Of a DNA stretch of 64,000 nt, positions 16,241-25,427 are shown in pieces (position 1 is the first letter of the stretch; each line of letters begins with the position of its first letter). The DNA is taken from assembly GCA_051883455.1 (NCBI GenBank), contig JBJETT010000002.1:62001-126000 (forward strand), given 5' to 3'. The notes beneath the pieces were generated by a model, which worked only from the letters and a program-made list of their open reading frames with translations, made no database searches and was not told where the DNA came from. The position numbers and the translations under genes were made by a program. This DNA is from HGM11368 sp051883455 (lineage in GTDB: Bacteria > Bacillota > Clostridia > Christensenellales > UBA3700).

Positions 16241-16269
16241 ATTATAGTATAGTTGCATTTCAAATGCAA
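16241..16269 (-). promoter_or_regulatory. Ferritin promoter with perfect palindrome (candidate metal-regulator box)
   Basis: On the minus strand TTGCAT (16269-16264) and TATAAT (16246-16241), spacing 17. The -35 and spacer contain TTGCATTT-N-AAATGCAA (16253-16269), a perfect 8-1-8 inverted repeat. A 7-1-7 layout inside it is the geometry of Fur/PerR family boxes, though the bases differ from classical boxes. Inference only. Confidence 0.6.
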
Positions 16270-16588
16270 TATTTGGCGATATTTTTCTTGGGCTTTTCCA
16301 AAATTTTTCGACCTTTTGCACCAAAATGCGCGCACGTATTTTTTCATAATTAGTTGCACAAAATGCAAAGCAAAAGACGTAGCGAAAATAGGCAATCAAC
16401 AAATTCGCCCCCGCAAATAACTTTGCTCTAACTAAAAGTATTTGCTACAAGCAAACGACGTTCCCTATACGACTTATCTCCTATCGTATAATCAAAACAA
16501 ATAAAAAAATTAATTTCGTCGTAACAAAACGTCGATTTTTTGTACCTATATAGTAGCAAGAGCAATAACTAAAATAAAAGGGGGCAAT
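16270..16588. other. Intergenic stretch, divergent control region
   Basis: AT-rich sequence between the ferritin promoter and the next lipoprotein gene. I see no gene, tRNA or clear terminator in it. Confidence 0.5.
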
Positions 16589-17119
16589 ATGAAAGCGAAA
16601 ATAGTTTCTTCGGCGCTATTGTTGGTAATTGTAATCGTATGCGCTTCGACGTTGGTCGGTTGCAACAAGCTTGAGCCAAAAGGAGAATTTTATACGCTCC
16701 AACAAGCGTACGACAACGGACTAATAACAGAAGAAGATTTATGGAGTATAGCGTATTATTATTGCAACGGCATTGATTATTCTAACTTCAACGGTATTGA
16801 TTATTCGGCTATAACTCCGATACCTAAGAACCCGAAGATTTTGGACGAAAAGACTTTAGCCAAAATAAAAAACGACGCGCTTATCAACTTGCTTGCTCAA
16901 AAAGACAAGGACGGACGACAGTTGTATCCCAAAGCGACGGCAAAAGATATTAGAGTTGGATATTACGGTACGTATAACGGTATGATTGCAGTGGTGGTAG
17001 AAAACAGCTTTACCGAATACACGGACGTAATAGTCGAAGATGCGGTAGGTGGGGTAATTTTTACGTATGGCAACGGAGCATTCCCTATTCTTTGGAAAGA
17101 AAATATTGCAACCGACTAA
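16589..17119 (+). CDS. Small lipoprotein of unknown function (176 aa)
   Basis: Signal peptide with lipobox LVGC (about 22-25). The mature part has a short direct duplication, NGIDYSNF / NGIDYSAI (about 60-75), and a predicted alpha/beta C-terminal half. The segment YTLQQAYDNGLITEEDL is like a linker helix seen in several Firmicutes lipoproteins, but I cannot name a family. AGGGGG precedes the ATG by 6 bases. Monocistronic. Confidence 0.75.
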   Translation: MKAKIVSSALLLVIVIVCASTLVGCNKLEPKGEFYTLQQAYDNGLITEEDLWSIAYYYCNGIDYSNFNGIDYSAITPIPKNPKILDEKTLAKIKNDALINLLAQKDKDGRQLYPKATAKDIRVGYYGTYNGMIAVVVENSFTEYTDVIVEDAVGGVIFTYGNGAFPILWKENIATD

Positions 17120-17239
17120 CCGCAATTATAAGCAAAATTAGAGTAAATAAAAACAAAATAATTTTGCAATAAGTCAATACAGGTCGTGTATTTTTAGTTT
17201 TTTATTTTGTTTATTTGAGCTATCGTTTTGACATCTAGT

Positions 17240-17268
17240 TTGACAGTACTAAGTCAATGTGTTACAAT
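17240..17268 (+). promoter_or_regulatory. Promoter of the GH110 gene
   Basis: TTGACA (17240-17245) and TACAAT (17263-17268), spacing 17. A second TTGACA lies 12 bases upstream at 17228. Confidence 0.78.
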
Positions 17269-17305
17269 CAAACGAGAGTGAAACTCATAAGGTGAGGGAT
17301 AGAGT

Positions 17306-18958
17306 ATGTCGGACGAAACAAAGATTATTTACGCCAAAGATTACGGAATATTAGCGGGGCAAGAGGTTGCCAAAGCACTCAACGATTTATTGATACAATT
17401 ATCTTATGATACACAGCCCAAAACTCTCGTCTTAGAACGGGGGGAGTATTTTCTTGACGTTGCAGGCGTTCCCAAACCGACTCTGTATATCACCAACACT
17501 ATAGGCGATAGCGAATGGAAAGAAGGCGAAGAAAAACATCGCAACGCCGTGGGACTATATTTTGACGGGATAGACAATCTTACTTTGGACGGCAACGGCT
17601 CAACCTTTATCGCTATTGGGCAGATGACCAACGTAGCTATGTGTAGCTGCAATAATCTCACAATCAAGGACGTGACCTTTACGGCAAGCAATCCCGATAT
17701 GCACTGTCTTACTGTCGTCAAAAAGGGGATAGGATATATCGATTTTGCTTTGGACAAAGACAGCCTGTACGATTGCTTGGACGGGGAGTATCGCTTTGTC
17801 GGCAATGGGTATTCTACGCCGTTTTTCGCTCATAGAAATACTGCGTGGTGGATAGGCAAAATCCCGACGGGGCAACCCGACGTTATTTTTAGGACCTTTC
17901 ACCCGTTGCGAGGAGTGTACAGCTTGAGAGAAATTACACCGTACGTCTTTAGAGCAAGGTATCTCGTGCCGATTTTTTGCAAGGTTGGCGATAGGTTTCA
18001 CCTCTACGACGTAAGGAGAAAGTATCAAGGAATTTTTGCCGACAAATGTCACAATATCGTTTTGGACGGCGTAAGACAAAGCTTCAATTACGGTTTGGCT
18101 ACGGTTTTTCAACAATGCGAAAACTTAACGATTACTAACTGCGTATTTGCTCCCGACAAGGAGAGTAGCAAAAAGATGGCGTCGGTGGCGGATTTTATTC
18201 AAGTGTGCTCTTGCAGAGGCAAGGTGGAGATTGCCCACAACGAGTTTTGCGGAGCGGGCGACGATTGTCTCAACGTGCATGGCGTTCACTTTAAGATTGC
18301 CCAAGTAGACGGGCAAGATATATTTGTCAAATTTATGCACCCCCAAACGCTCGGCTATTGTCCTTTCGAAGAGGGGGATAGACTGCGCTTCGTCAGTCCC
18401 AAGACGCTACTTGTCGTAGGTGAAAACCGCGTTGCACAAGCTTGCCTAGTTGACGAATATACAATCAAGATTACTTTATCGTCGCCTATAGATAGGGCGG
18501 TCAAAGGGTTGGTGGTAGAAAATGCCGACGCTTGTCCCGACGTACTCTTCAAGGGCAACTCTCTTACGAGGATAATCACACGCGGACTGCTTTTGACCAG
18601 CGCCGGCAAGATTGTCGTGGAGGACAACGATTTTTACAACACTTCTATGAACGCTATTCTCATCTCCGACGACGCCAACAGTTGGTACGAGAGCGGTATG
18701 GTGAGGGACGTCACCATTGCGAACAATAGATTTTACGGCAATAGAGGCTACTACGTGTGCGTCAAGCCCGAGAACGTAGCGCACGAAGATTACGTTCATA
18801 GTGGCATCACAATCAAGTCCAATTTGTTCGCTTCACGCCATAGCAAGGGACTGTATTTCAAATCGTCAGGCAAATGCCTCGTAGAGAACAACACCTTCGA
18901 ATATGGTAAAGCAATAAAATGTATCGATTCCGACGTAACGATAAAGAACAACAAATAA
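17306..18958 (+). CDS. Glycoside hydrolase family 110-like alpha-1,3-galactosidase (550 aa)
   Basis: Probable exo-alpha-1,3-galactosidase, of the type that removes terminal galactose from blood-group-B-like and linear alpha-Gal glycans. The protein is a right-handed parallel beta-helix with many N-x-F/I ladder turns. The acidic residues Asp296 (VADFIQV) and Asp319-Asp320 (GAGDDCLNVHG) are spaced 23 and 24 residues apart, the same spacing as the catalytic aspartates I recall for characterised GH110 enzymes. No signal peptide, so intracellular, which is unusual for a family known mostly from secreted or periplasmic members. Start supported by GTGAGGGA and the promoter. A distant pectinase-like fold is the alternative. 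Confidence 0.78.
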   Translation: MSDETKIIYAKDYGILAGQEVAKALNDLLIQLSYDTQPKTLVLERGEYFLDVAGVPKPTLYITNTIGDSEWKEGEEKHRNAVGLYFDGIDNLTLDGNGSTFIAIGQMTNVAMCSCNNLTIKDVTFTASNPDMHCLTVVKKGIGYIDFALDKDSLYDCLDGEYRFVGNGYSTPFFAHRNTAWWIGKIPTGQPDVIFRTFHPLRGVYSLREITPYVFRARYLVPIFCKVGDRFHLYDVRRKYQGIFADKCHNIVLDGVRQSFNYGLATVFQQCENLTITNCVFAPDKESSKKMASVADFIQVCSCRGKVEIAHNEFCGAGDDCLNVHGVHFKIAQVDGQDIFVKFMHPQTLGYCPFEEGDRLRFVSPKTLLVVGENRVAQACLVDEYTIKITLSSPIDRAVKGLVVENADACPDVLFKGNSLTRIITRGLLLTSAGKIVVEDNDFYNTSMNAILISDDANSWYESGMVRDVTIANNRFYGNRGYYVCVKPENVAHEDYVHSGITIKSNLFASRHSKGLYFKSSGKCLVENNTFEYGKAIKCIDSDVTIKNNK

Positions 18959-19036
18959 CTCAAAACGCTACCAATCTTTGTCGTTAGTCTAAATCAAAGT
19001 AGCGATTGCCTAAATTTTTTAGGAAAATTTTTATAG

Positions 19037-19234
19037 TTGACACGCGTTGTCAGTTATCGTGTAATACAATAAGGTTACAAATGAACAAATAGTTGTCATG
19101 TTCATATGTTTTTACCTCCTTTTATCAAGGGCAACGGCTAGCCGAATATTGCTACGTAGGTTTTGTTTCATTTTCCCTATAGTACAGTTAGCTAGCACGA
19201 AGCCAAAAAAAGCCTCCGACTTGGAGGCTTTTTT
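19037..19234 (+). ncRNA. Candidate small RNA of about 160 nt with own promoter and terminator
   Basis: TTGACA (19037-19042) and TGTAAT (19060-19065), spacing 17, predict a start near 19072. A strong intrinsic terminator ends at 19234. The segment between has no convincing gene: the only reading frame lacks a ribosome site and runs through the terminator. Internal pairing is possible, GGCTAGC (19136-19142) with GCTAGC (19191-19196). The -35 box overlaps an inverted repeat TGACA-CGCGT-TGTCA. It is not a tRNA, and I see no 6S, SRP or tmRNA signature. Identity unknown. Confidence 0.5.
19205..19234 (+). terminator. Intrinsic terminator
   Basis: GCCTCC-GACTT-GGAGGC flanked by A7 and T6. Ends the candidate small RNA. 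Confidence 0.9.
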
Positions 19235-19386
19235 ATATTATCGTGGAGATATAATCGTAGACAAAATATTGAAATCAGTTAATGGAAAGATAAAAATTTA
19301 TGCATAAAAAACTTAACTCTATTCCATGAACGTGAACAGTTGACAAAATTTAGTGTTAAGGCTAAGCACAAATAATGAATTTAAGG

Positions 19387-19423
19387 TAAAAATAACGCAA
19401 GCTGATTTGGTTCAACTTGCGTT
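19387..19423 (-). terminator. Terminator of the tRNA-Leu transcript
   Basis: On the minus strand AACGCAAG / CTTGCGTT followed by ATTTTT, 6 bases after the CCA end of tRNA-Leu(CAG). Confidence 0.85.
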
Positions 19424-19428
19424 TTATT

Positions 19429-19517
19429 TGGTGCAGATGAAGGGACTTGAACCCATATGAAAATAAGCTTTCACTAGAACCTGAATCTAGCGCGTCTGCC
19501 AATTCCGCCACATCTGC
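19429..19517 (-). tRNA. tRNA-Leu (anticodon CAG)
   Basis: Acceptor stem GCAGATG / CATCTGC with encoded A-CCA end, anticodon stem CTAGA / TCTAG with loop TTCAGGT giving CAG, a long class II variable arm and the T-loop GGTTCAAGTCC. It reads CUG codons. Confidence 0.97.
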
Positions 19518-19568
19518 ATAGGCTGTTATTAAAATAGGGAAGTACAATAGCCTTGTGCTTCCCTGCTG

Positions 19569-19655
19569 TGGTGCCGAAGGCGGGACTTGAACCCGCACGA
19601 TGTCGCCATCACCGGATTTTGAGTCCGGCGCGTCTGCCAATTCCACCACTTCGGC
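19569..19655 (-). tRNA. tRNA-Leu (anticodon CAA)
   Basis: Acceptor GCCGAAG / CTTCGGC plus encoded CCA, anticodon stem CCGGA / TCCGG with loop CTCAAAA giving CAA, class II variable arm. It reads UUG codons. It lies 51 bases upstream of tRNA-Leu(CAG) in the same direction, likely one transcript. Confidence 0.97.
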
Positions 19656-19811
19656 ATATTTGCATAACAATATTAACACAACGACAGGGCAAAATCAATT
19701 ATTTGTAGCCAATTTTTTGATTATTTTTTTTGGATATTGTCGTTTTTGTTGCTCAAAGGTATAGATTTATTTTGGAAAATATTGTATAATCAATACAAAT
19801 GGAGGTATTAT

Positions 19812-20342
19812 ATGAACGTTTGGCACGATATTAGGGCAGAGAGAGTAACGCCCGACGACTTTTTGTGTTGCATTGAGATTGAGAAGGGTGGCAAAAACAA
19901 ATACGAGGTAGACAAAGAGACGGGCATGTTGATTTTGGATAGAGTATTGTATACTTCTACGCACTATCCTGCCAACTACGGCTTTATTCCGCGTACCTAC
20001 GCCGACGACGGCGACCCATTGGACGTATTGGTGCTTTGCTCGGAGAAGATTGCACCGCTATCTTTGGTTAGATGCTATCCTATAGGACACATTTCCATGA
20101 TAGACGAGGGACAAGAGGATATCAAAATCATAGCCGTACCGTTCAAAGAGCCTACTTGGAACTGCTACAAGGATATATCGGAACTGCCACCGCATATCGT
20201 CAGCGAAATCAAGCACTTCTTCGGCGTATACAAGCAGTTGGAAGGCAAGACGATGACGGTCTTGGAGATGTACAACAAGGACGAAGCGAGAAATGTTATC
20301 ATCAACTCTATCGAAGAGTATAACAAAAAATTTAGCAAATAG
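19812..20342 (+). CDS. ppa: Inorganic pyrophosphatase (family I, soluble)
   Basis: Hydrolyses pyrophosphate to phosphate in the cytoplasm. The 176-aa product carries the family I signature DGDPLDVLVL (about 61-70) with the metal-binding aspartates, YPANYGFIPRTYADD before it, and KDISELPPH later. The ATG at 19812 follows GGAGG by 7 bases; a frame open to 19737 would include a TATAAT (19785) and is rejected. comEC follows after 15 bases. A PPi-using phosphofructokinase at 36694 would compete for the same pyrophosphate. Confidence 0.95.
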   Translation: MNVWHDIRAERVTPDDFLCCIEIEKGGKNKYEVDKETGMLILDRVLYTSTHYPANYGFIPRTYADDGDPLDVLVLCSEKIAPLSLVRCYPIGHISMIDEGQEDIKIIAVPFKEPTWNCYKDISELPPHIVSEIKHFFGVYKQLEGKTMTVLEMYNKDEARNVIINSIEEYNKKFSK

Positions 20343-20357
20343 TTTTTACTTTTACCA

Positions 20358-22481
20358 ATGAAAAAGCTCTTCAATGTGCGACCGCTTCCCACGATAGGCG
20401 TAGCGGTCGTAGTAGGGATATTAGTTGTCGGATTTGGCGGAAAAATTGCAACGGCGGTATTTGCCGTCTTGGCAGTTATGGCGCTATGTCTGGCAATTTT
20501 TTATACTCGCATCAAGCGACGTGCGTTGCTTGCAGTCGTTGCTATCGTTGGTTGTTTGGCTATCACGACTACTTGGTTTAGCATCAATTCAGAGACTACA
20601 ATTCTAGGCGAAAACCTACAAGTCAGCGGTAGGATTTGTGCCGACAACGACTTTGCACCCGACGGTACTATAGTCGAGGGAAAGTTGCAATTAATACTCG
20701 ACGACGTGGTGATAGAAGGCAAAGAGCGTGACGGCAAAATGGTGTTGCGATTAGACGCTTTGCCGACTACTTCTATCAACTTGGGCGACGTGTTTACCTT
20801 TCAAGCAGACGTATATCCCTTTAGGGCCGTGCTCACAGACTCTTATAGCATGTCGTGCTTCAACGACGACGTGCGTTACACCGCGTATTTTGCTCAAGAC
20901 TTAGACGGGCGAGTAGTAGTATCGGACAATTATCTCAAGACTTTCGAAAAGATCCAACTGCGTTTCAAGTCGGTTTTGTACGGCGCGTGCAACGACGACA
21001 CGGCAGAGTTTATCTTTGCCATGACCTTTGGCAACAGTGGCAGTCTTGACTCAGATATCGTTGACTCGTTTCGTGCTACGGGTACGGCACATTTATTCGC
21101 GGTATCGGGGCTTCACGTGGGTATAATAGCCGCCACGATAATGCTTTTGCTCTCGCGCGTTCCTATACCCAAATTGCTAAAATCATTGATATGTATTGGC
21201 TTTTTGACGGTTTTTTGTTATCTGACGGGCTGGTCGCCCTCCACTTTGAGAGCAACTATAATGATAGCAATAAGCTTGGTTGCGCTTTCGCTTGGCTACC
21301 GCAACGACTTACTTTCTACCGTCAGCTTAGCGGCGATAATATTACTGCTCGTCCGTCCACTTTGGCTATTCGATTTAGGATTTTTGATGAGCTTTGGAGC
21401 GGTGTTCGGCATAATTACGCTAAGCAACCCTTTGACGAGACTCTTTAGTAGGTTGGGTAAGCGTATAGGCGGAGCATTGGCTGTTACGGTGAGTGTCAAC
21501 TTGGGACTTTTGCCGATAATGCTAGCGTATTTTGGAGAGATATCGCTTATAGGTATACTAGCCAATCTTATCGTCTAACCAATTATATCTATATTTTTCC
21601 CGCTTGCGCTTTCTTTTATTATATTGACGATGATATTGGCGCCGTTGCAAATGTTGTTGTCTATGGTTGGGGTAGTTTTCAACGGCGTAATATCTTTCGT
21701 AGAGTTATGTGCTAGGCTAAACTTTATGGTCGTTGACTTATCGTCGGCGTGGTACGTATTTCTTCCTTACTTTGGCTTTTTGTTTTTCGTATCCGACTAC
21801 TGCCTTGTTGAGAACAAGCCCAAGACGATACTAGTGAGCACTTTGGCGGTTATTTGTCTACTCAACGGCGTAATCAACGTCGTTGACGCCAATATCTATC
21901 AAGCCTCTATCGACGTATTTGGCGACCAATATAATTCTATGGCGCTTATCCACGACAACCAAGGCACAACGGTTTTGCTCGTCAAGGGTAAAATGAACAA
22001 TACTTGTAGAGCGCTAGTCGACAGTTATCTCGATTGTCGCAGACTGCACGGCGTTGACGTGATAGCGATAGCCGACGCAGAGTTATTTTCGATTGAGTCT
22101 GCCTCATACCTGGTGCGTTGTATGCAAAATTGGCAATGTGATAGATTGTGTTTATTCGGGGCGAGAGATTTTTTCGGTTACGACTTGTTGACATGTGACT
22201 CTCAAGGCTTCGGCTCTATATTCGTAGACGTTTCCGAGCCGCTATTCGTTGAAGCGACGGTGGACGGCGTCAAGATATCTCTTTCCAACACCGATAGGGT
22301 CAACGAACAAGCCGATATCGTCATCGACCCGCCTATCGATTATGCCTTTACTCAAGGCAAATATGGTGTCAGTGACTATGGATATGTAAAAGGTATGAAA
22401 AATTATCTTCCTTCCCAATTTACATTTAGAATAAAAAATGCTAATATAATAAAAGACTACACTTGGGGCTTCGTAGGTTAA
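20358..22481 (+). pseudogene. comEC: comEC/rec2 competence channel gene interrupted by an in-frame TAA
   Basis: ComEC carries single-stranded DNA across the membrane in competent cells. Codons 1-406 (20358-21578) encode N-terminal helices, an OB-like DUF4131 segment (about 75-190) and most of the competence domain (SGLHVGII at about 250, WSPSTLRATIM at about 294). A TAA at 21576-21578 stops it. The same frame then continues without interruption to 22481 with the last helices and a C-terminal beta-lactamase-like part. That part lacks the HxHxDH metal motif. So this is either a one-base nonsense mutation, a population variant or an assembly error. An independent restart at the ATG 21624 is possible but has no good ribosome site. 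holA follows, the usual neighbour. Confidence 0.75.
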
Positions 22482-23485
22482 TGAGAGCTTTTGAAATCAA
22501 AGAAAAACTAAAATACGGCGTAGGGACGATATATTTTTTGGAGGGCGACGATTACGGGCTCGAGGTTTACGTCGTACAAGCCATCAAAAAAGCCCTCTAC
22601 GGCGGAGAAGGCTCGCTAGATGTATTCAATTACGATTCGAGCGTTGCGATAGCAGACGTAATATCCAACGCCAACAGTTTTAGTCTTTTCGGCTCCAAGA
22701 AGCTGATAGTCTACACTATGACTAAATCGGACAAAAGCGACAAGCTGGCGGACGTTGACGCTAGTTTTCTCCTTGATTACGCGCAAAATCCCAATGAAGA
22801 TTGCGTATTGATATTTAGAGACTGTGGCAAGACCTTCAACTGCATCAAAGACTACGCCATTTTCGTAGATTGCGACAAGGCTAATTGGGAAGAATTGGCT
22901 AGATACGTCAGCCAAACTCTTGCGGCTAAGGGCTACGACGTCGAGAAGAGCGCAATCAAGTTTTTTGTAGAATGTTGTGGGCTCGATATGGGCAAAATTA
23001 CAAGCGAACTAGACAAGTTGATGCTATATTGCAGAGATAGCAAAAAAATAGCGCGTGCCGACGTCGACGAGATAACCACCGTAGATGTGGAAAGCAAGGT
23101 ATACGACCTCAGCAACGCCATTCAGCGAGGCGACAACCAAAAGGCGTTGGAATTACTTGATTCTATGGTCAAGAGGGGGGAGAAACCGTCGGCATTGCTC
23201 TCGTCAATCACGTCAACTTTCCTCAGGGCTTTTCTAATTGCCAACACCAACGCCTCCGACGAGGTGATAGGCAAGACCTTGGGACTGAGCGCCAAGGCGG
23301 TGCAAACCAACAAAAATATCGTAGCCAAAGGCAAGGCTAATATGCGTGGCTATATTCCTTATCTCAAAAAACTTCTCGACGAATTGTCGGAGCTGGAATA
23401 TCAATTCAAGAGTAACGTCATCGAAGAAGAATCGGCGTTGATGCTGGCTATTACGAAGCTATTATCCAAAAAGGAGACCGTATGA
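22481..23485 (+). CDS. holA: DNA polymerase III delta subunit
   Basis: Clamp-loader subunit that opens the beta sliding clamp. The 334-aa protein has the HolA order: an N-terminal domain with GTIYFLEGDDYGLEVYVVQ (about 13-31), FSLFGSKKLIVY (about 67-78), then helical domain III with LPS-like regulatory segments near SNAIQRGDNQKALELLDSM. The ATG at 22481 shares one base with the comEC stop (TAATG), favouring it over a TTG at 22463. The next gene overlaps its stop by 4 bases. Confidence 0.92.
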   Translation: MRAFEIKEKLKYGVGTIYFLEGDDYGLEVYVVQAIKKALYGGEGSLDVFNYDSSVAIADVISNANSFSLFGSKKLIVYTMTKSDKSDKLADVDASFLLDYAQNPNEDCVLIFRDCGKTFNCIKDYAIFVDCDKANWEELARYVSQTLAAKGYDVEKSAIKFFVECCGLDMGKITSELDKLMLYCRDSKKIARADVDEITTVDVESKVYDLSNAIQRGDNQKALELLDSMVKRGEKPSALLSSITSTFLRAFLIANTNASDEVIGKTLGLSAKAVQTNKNIVAKGKANMRGYIPYLKKLLDELSELEYQFKSNVIEEESALMLAITKLLSKKETV

Positions 23486-24024
23486 AGGCTGAAAAAAACA
23501 AAATCATCAATATTTCGCTCAAAATAGCGTTAGCTCTTTCTTTGGTCTTTTCGGCGTGGTGGAGCGTGCGTTCTTTTGGCAATATTATGCCGTATATGGC
23601 AGAGGGTCAACAGCTTCTTAGTCTAGTATCCCCGGAGTACGTCACTATAATGTTTTCGGTAGTTATGCCGATATTTACGGCTTTGATAATATACGCCGTA
23701 TATATGTTCTTAGAGCGCTCGGTCATGCGTGCATTGTCACGCAATATGGAGTTTTTCGGACAAGACTTCGATAGCGATTGGCACGTTAGATTGTTTGAAA
23801 TTTGCGCAATAGTATTGGCTTTGGCTAGCGGTATTGCGGAAGTGATTTGGACGTATTATCCGCTTGCGGCGGGACTTGGCAGACCTATAGCCAATTTTGT
23901 AGTCAAAATTGTCGTTTTGGGCGCTATGTATTGGCTTTTGTACCATAGGCACGGCAAAGAAATGATGCCGTTCGTATTTAGTGCAACGTTATTCCCGACG
24001 ATATTCGTCGTGATTTTTGCATAG
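23482..24024 (+). CDS. Membrane protein of unknown function (180 aa)
   Basis: Four hydrophobic helices (about 10-27, 52-75, 108-126 and 137-179) with a short cytosolic loop that is acidic and aromatic (SRNMEFFGQDFDSDWHVRLFE). No family recognised. ATGA overlap with holA and 8 bases to the next gene show it belongs to the comEC-holA-M28-like transcript. Confidence 0.75.
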   Translation: MKAEKNKIINISLKIALALSLVFSAWWSVRSFGNIMPYMAEGQQLLSLVSPEYVTIMFSVVMPIFTALIIYAVYMFLERSVMRALSRNMEFFGQDFDSDWHVRLFEICAIVLALASGIAEVIWTYYPLAAGLGRPIANFVVKIVVLGAMYWLLYHRHGKEMMPFVFSATLFPTIFVVIFA

Positions 24025-24032
24025 GGTGGCTT

Positions 24033-25385
24033 ATGAAAAAGAAGATTTTGATGACGATAATATCAATAGTAGTCGCCTTGGTTGCAATAAGTGCCACGGG
24101 TTGCACTCACGCTAGTTTTGACCTCACGGCGCAAGACAAAATCAGCGTGGGCGAAGAAGCGTACGGCTATCTCGCTCTCTTTGCAACTCCGGAATATGCA
24201 GATAGGTCGGCTGATACGGGCAAGGACCTTGAATTTTGCAAGTATCTTGCCGACAAACTTACGAGCTGGGGTTACGTTCCTAAGGCTGTTGAGAGTGACG
24301 GCGTTGCAGGCATAGAGAAATTCAACTATTATTACGACGACGGCGAAAGGGTATATTCCGGCAGTAGTTACAACGTTGAGTTTACCAAGTCCGCAAGCAC
24401 GCAGTCCAAGGGTAGGATAATACTTACGGCGCAATACGACAATAGGTATTCATATTCGGGCATTGCCACGGAGGCAGACGGCTCTTACGAGAGTGGCGCA
24501 AGCGTGGCTGCGTTGCTGACCATAAGCAGACTTCTCAGCGACAAAGATTTAGATTTTGATATCACTATCGCTTTCCTCGGTTGTTCTACGATTAGCTACA
24601 ACGGCGCCGAGCATATGCTCAAGGTCATGAGTGACGTGCAAAAGCAAGAGGTGTTGCTCGCGATAGATATCTCCAATATAATCGGTGGAGATTACACGTA
24701 TCTATATACCGTAGACAAGAGGACCGACTACGGTGACTTTTTCTACCAACTCGCCACCGTCAACGGCTTGGATTTTGCACCCGTGCCTAAGGATAAGAAG
24801 GTAGGCTCGGCAAGCCTCATAGACAACGGATTATACAATTATTTTCACGTCGGTATGTTTAGCAACAATATGTATTTTATGAACGAATGCATACCTACGC
24901 TGACAATATCGTCATTTAATTGGGACAAGTCGGGCAATAGCGGAAGAGTTGAGTTTGACGGTAAGGAAAGTTTGTTGCAGACGCCTGCCGACACTTTATC
25001 CAATATGGTAGAGAGAGTGGGAGAGGACGAAATAAAAGCTCGCTTCGACGATATAGTGAGCGTAGTATATCTTGCTATTGCCGAGGAGGGAGAGACCCTT
25101 GCGGGTGCGCTTGCCACCGCACGCGAGCAAATGCCGTCAAGACTTGCGCAATCTGCCGTTGCCAATAGCGTATTGACCGTTGCGCCTAAGATTATCGTCG
25201 TCACGGCTTTGATTTTGATAATGTTCCAAGTGCGCAAAAGAGTCAACGACAACAAAGAAAAATATCTTGCCATCAGGCACGCCAACGCCAAGACACAGCC
25301 TATCGACGTCTTTGGTTTTGACGACGAAGAGGACAAGGACAATACGGACGACAATTCCGACGGCGGAGTGTTCGAAGGATTTTAG
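24033..25385 (+). CDS. M28-peptidase-like lipoprotein lacking the zinc ligands (450 aa)
   Basis: Signal peptide with lipobox ATGC (about 21-24), an M28 aminopeptidase-like fold (about 40-355), a second membrane helix (about 388-407) and an acidic C-terminal tail that would be cytosolic. The M28 landmarks are recognisable but altered. The first His-x-Asp is Gln-Tyr-Asp (LTAQYDN), the GAxDNxSG site is ADGSYESGAS, the Glu-Glu pair is missing at FLGCSTISYNGAEHM, and the final His is Gln (QTPADTL). It is thus probably not a peptidase and may bind peptides. Only 42 bases separate it from cdaA. Confidence 0.72.
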   Translation: MKKKILMTIISIVVALVAISATGCTHASFDLTAQDKISVGEEAYGYLALFATPEYADRSADTGKDLEFCKYLADKLTSWGYVPKAVESDGVAGIEKFNYYYDDGERVYSGSSYNVEFTKSASTQSKGRIILTAQYDNRYSYSGIATEADGSYESGASVAALLTISRLLSDKDLDFDITIAFLGCSTISYNGAEHMLKVMSDVQKQEVLLAIDISNIIGGDYTYLYTVDKRTDYGDFFYQLATVNGLDFAPVPKDKKVGSASLIDNGLYNYFHVGMFSNNMYFMNECIPTLTISSFNWDKSGNSGRVEFDGKESLLQTPADTLSNMVERVGEDEIKARFDDIVSVVYLAIAEEGETLAGALATAREQMPSRLAQSAVANSVLTVAPKIIVVTALILIMFQVRKRVNDNKEKYLAIRHANAKTQPIDVFGFDDEEDKDNTDDNSDGGVFEGF

Positions 25386-25427
25386 CAATTAGTCTTTGCA
25401 TATAGTACAACGACGAAGGGAGGAATT

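Noticed and set aside
19098..19307. 69-codon frame overlapping the candidate small RNA
   Set aside because: No ribosome site, runs through an intrinsic terminator, and the product has no protein-like pattern.
21576..21578. Stop-codon reassignment or recoding at the comEC TAA
   Set aside because: Many genes in the window end at TAA at the expected place, and no selenocysteine or readthrough element is visible, so a local mutation or assembly error is simpler.
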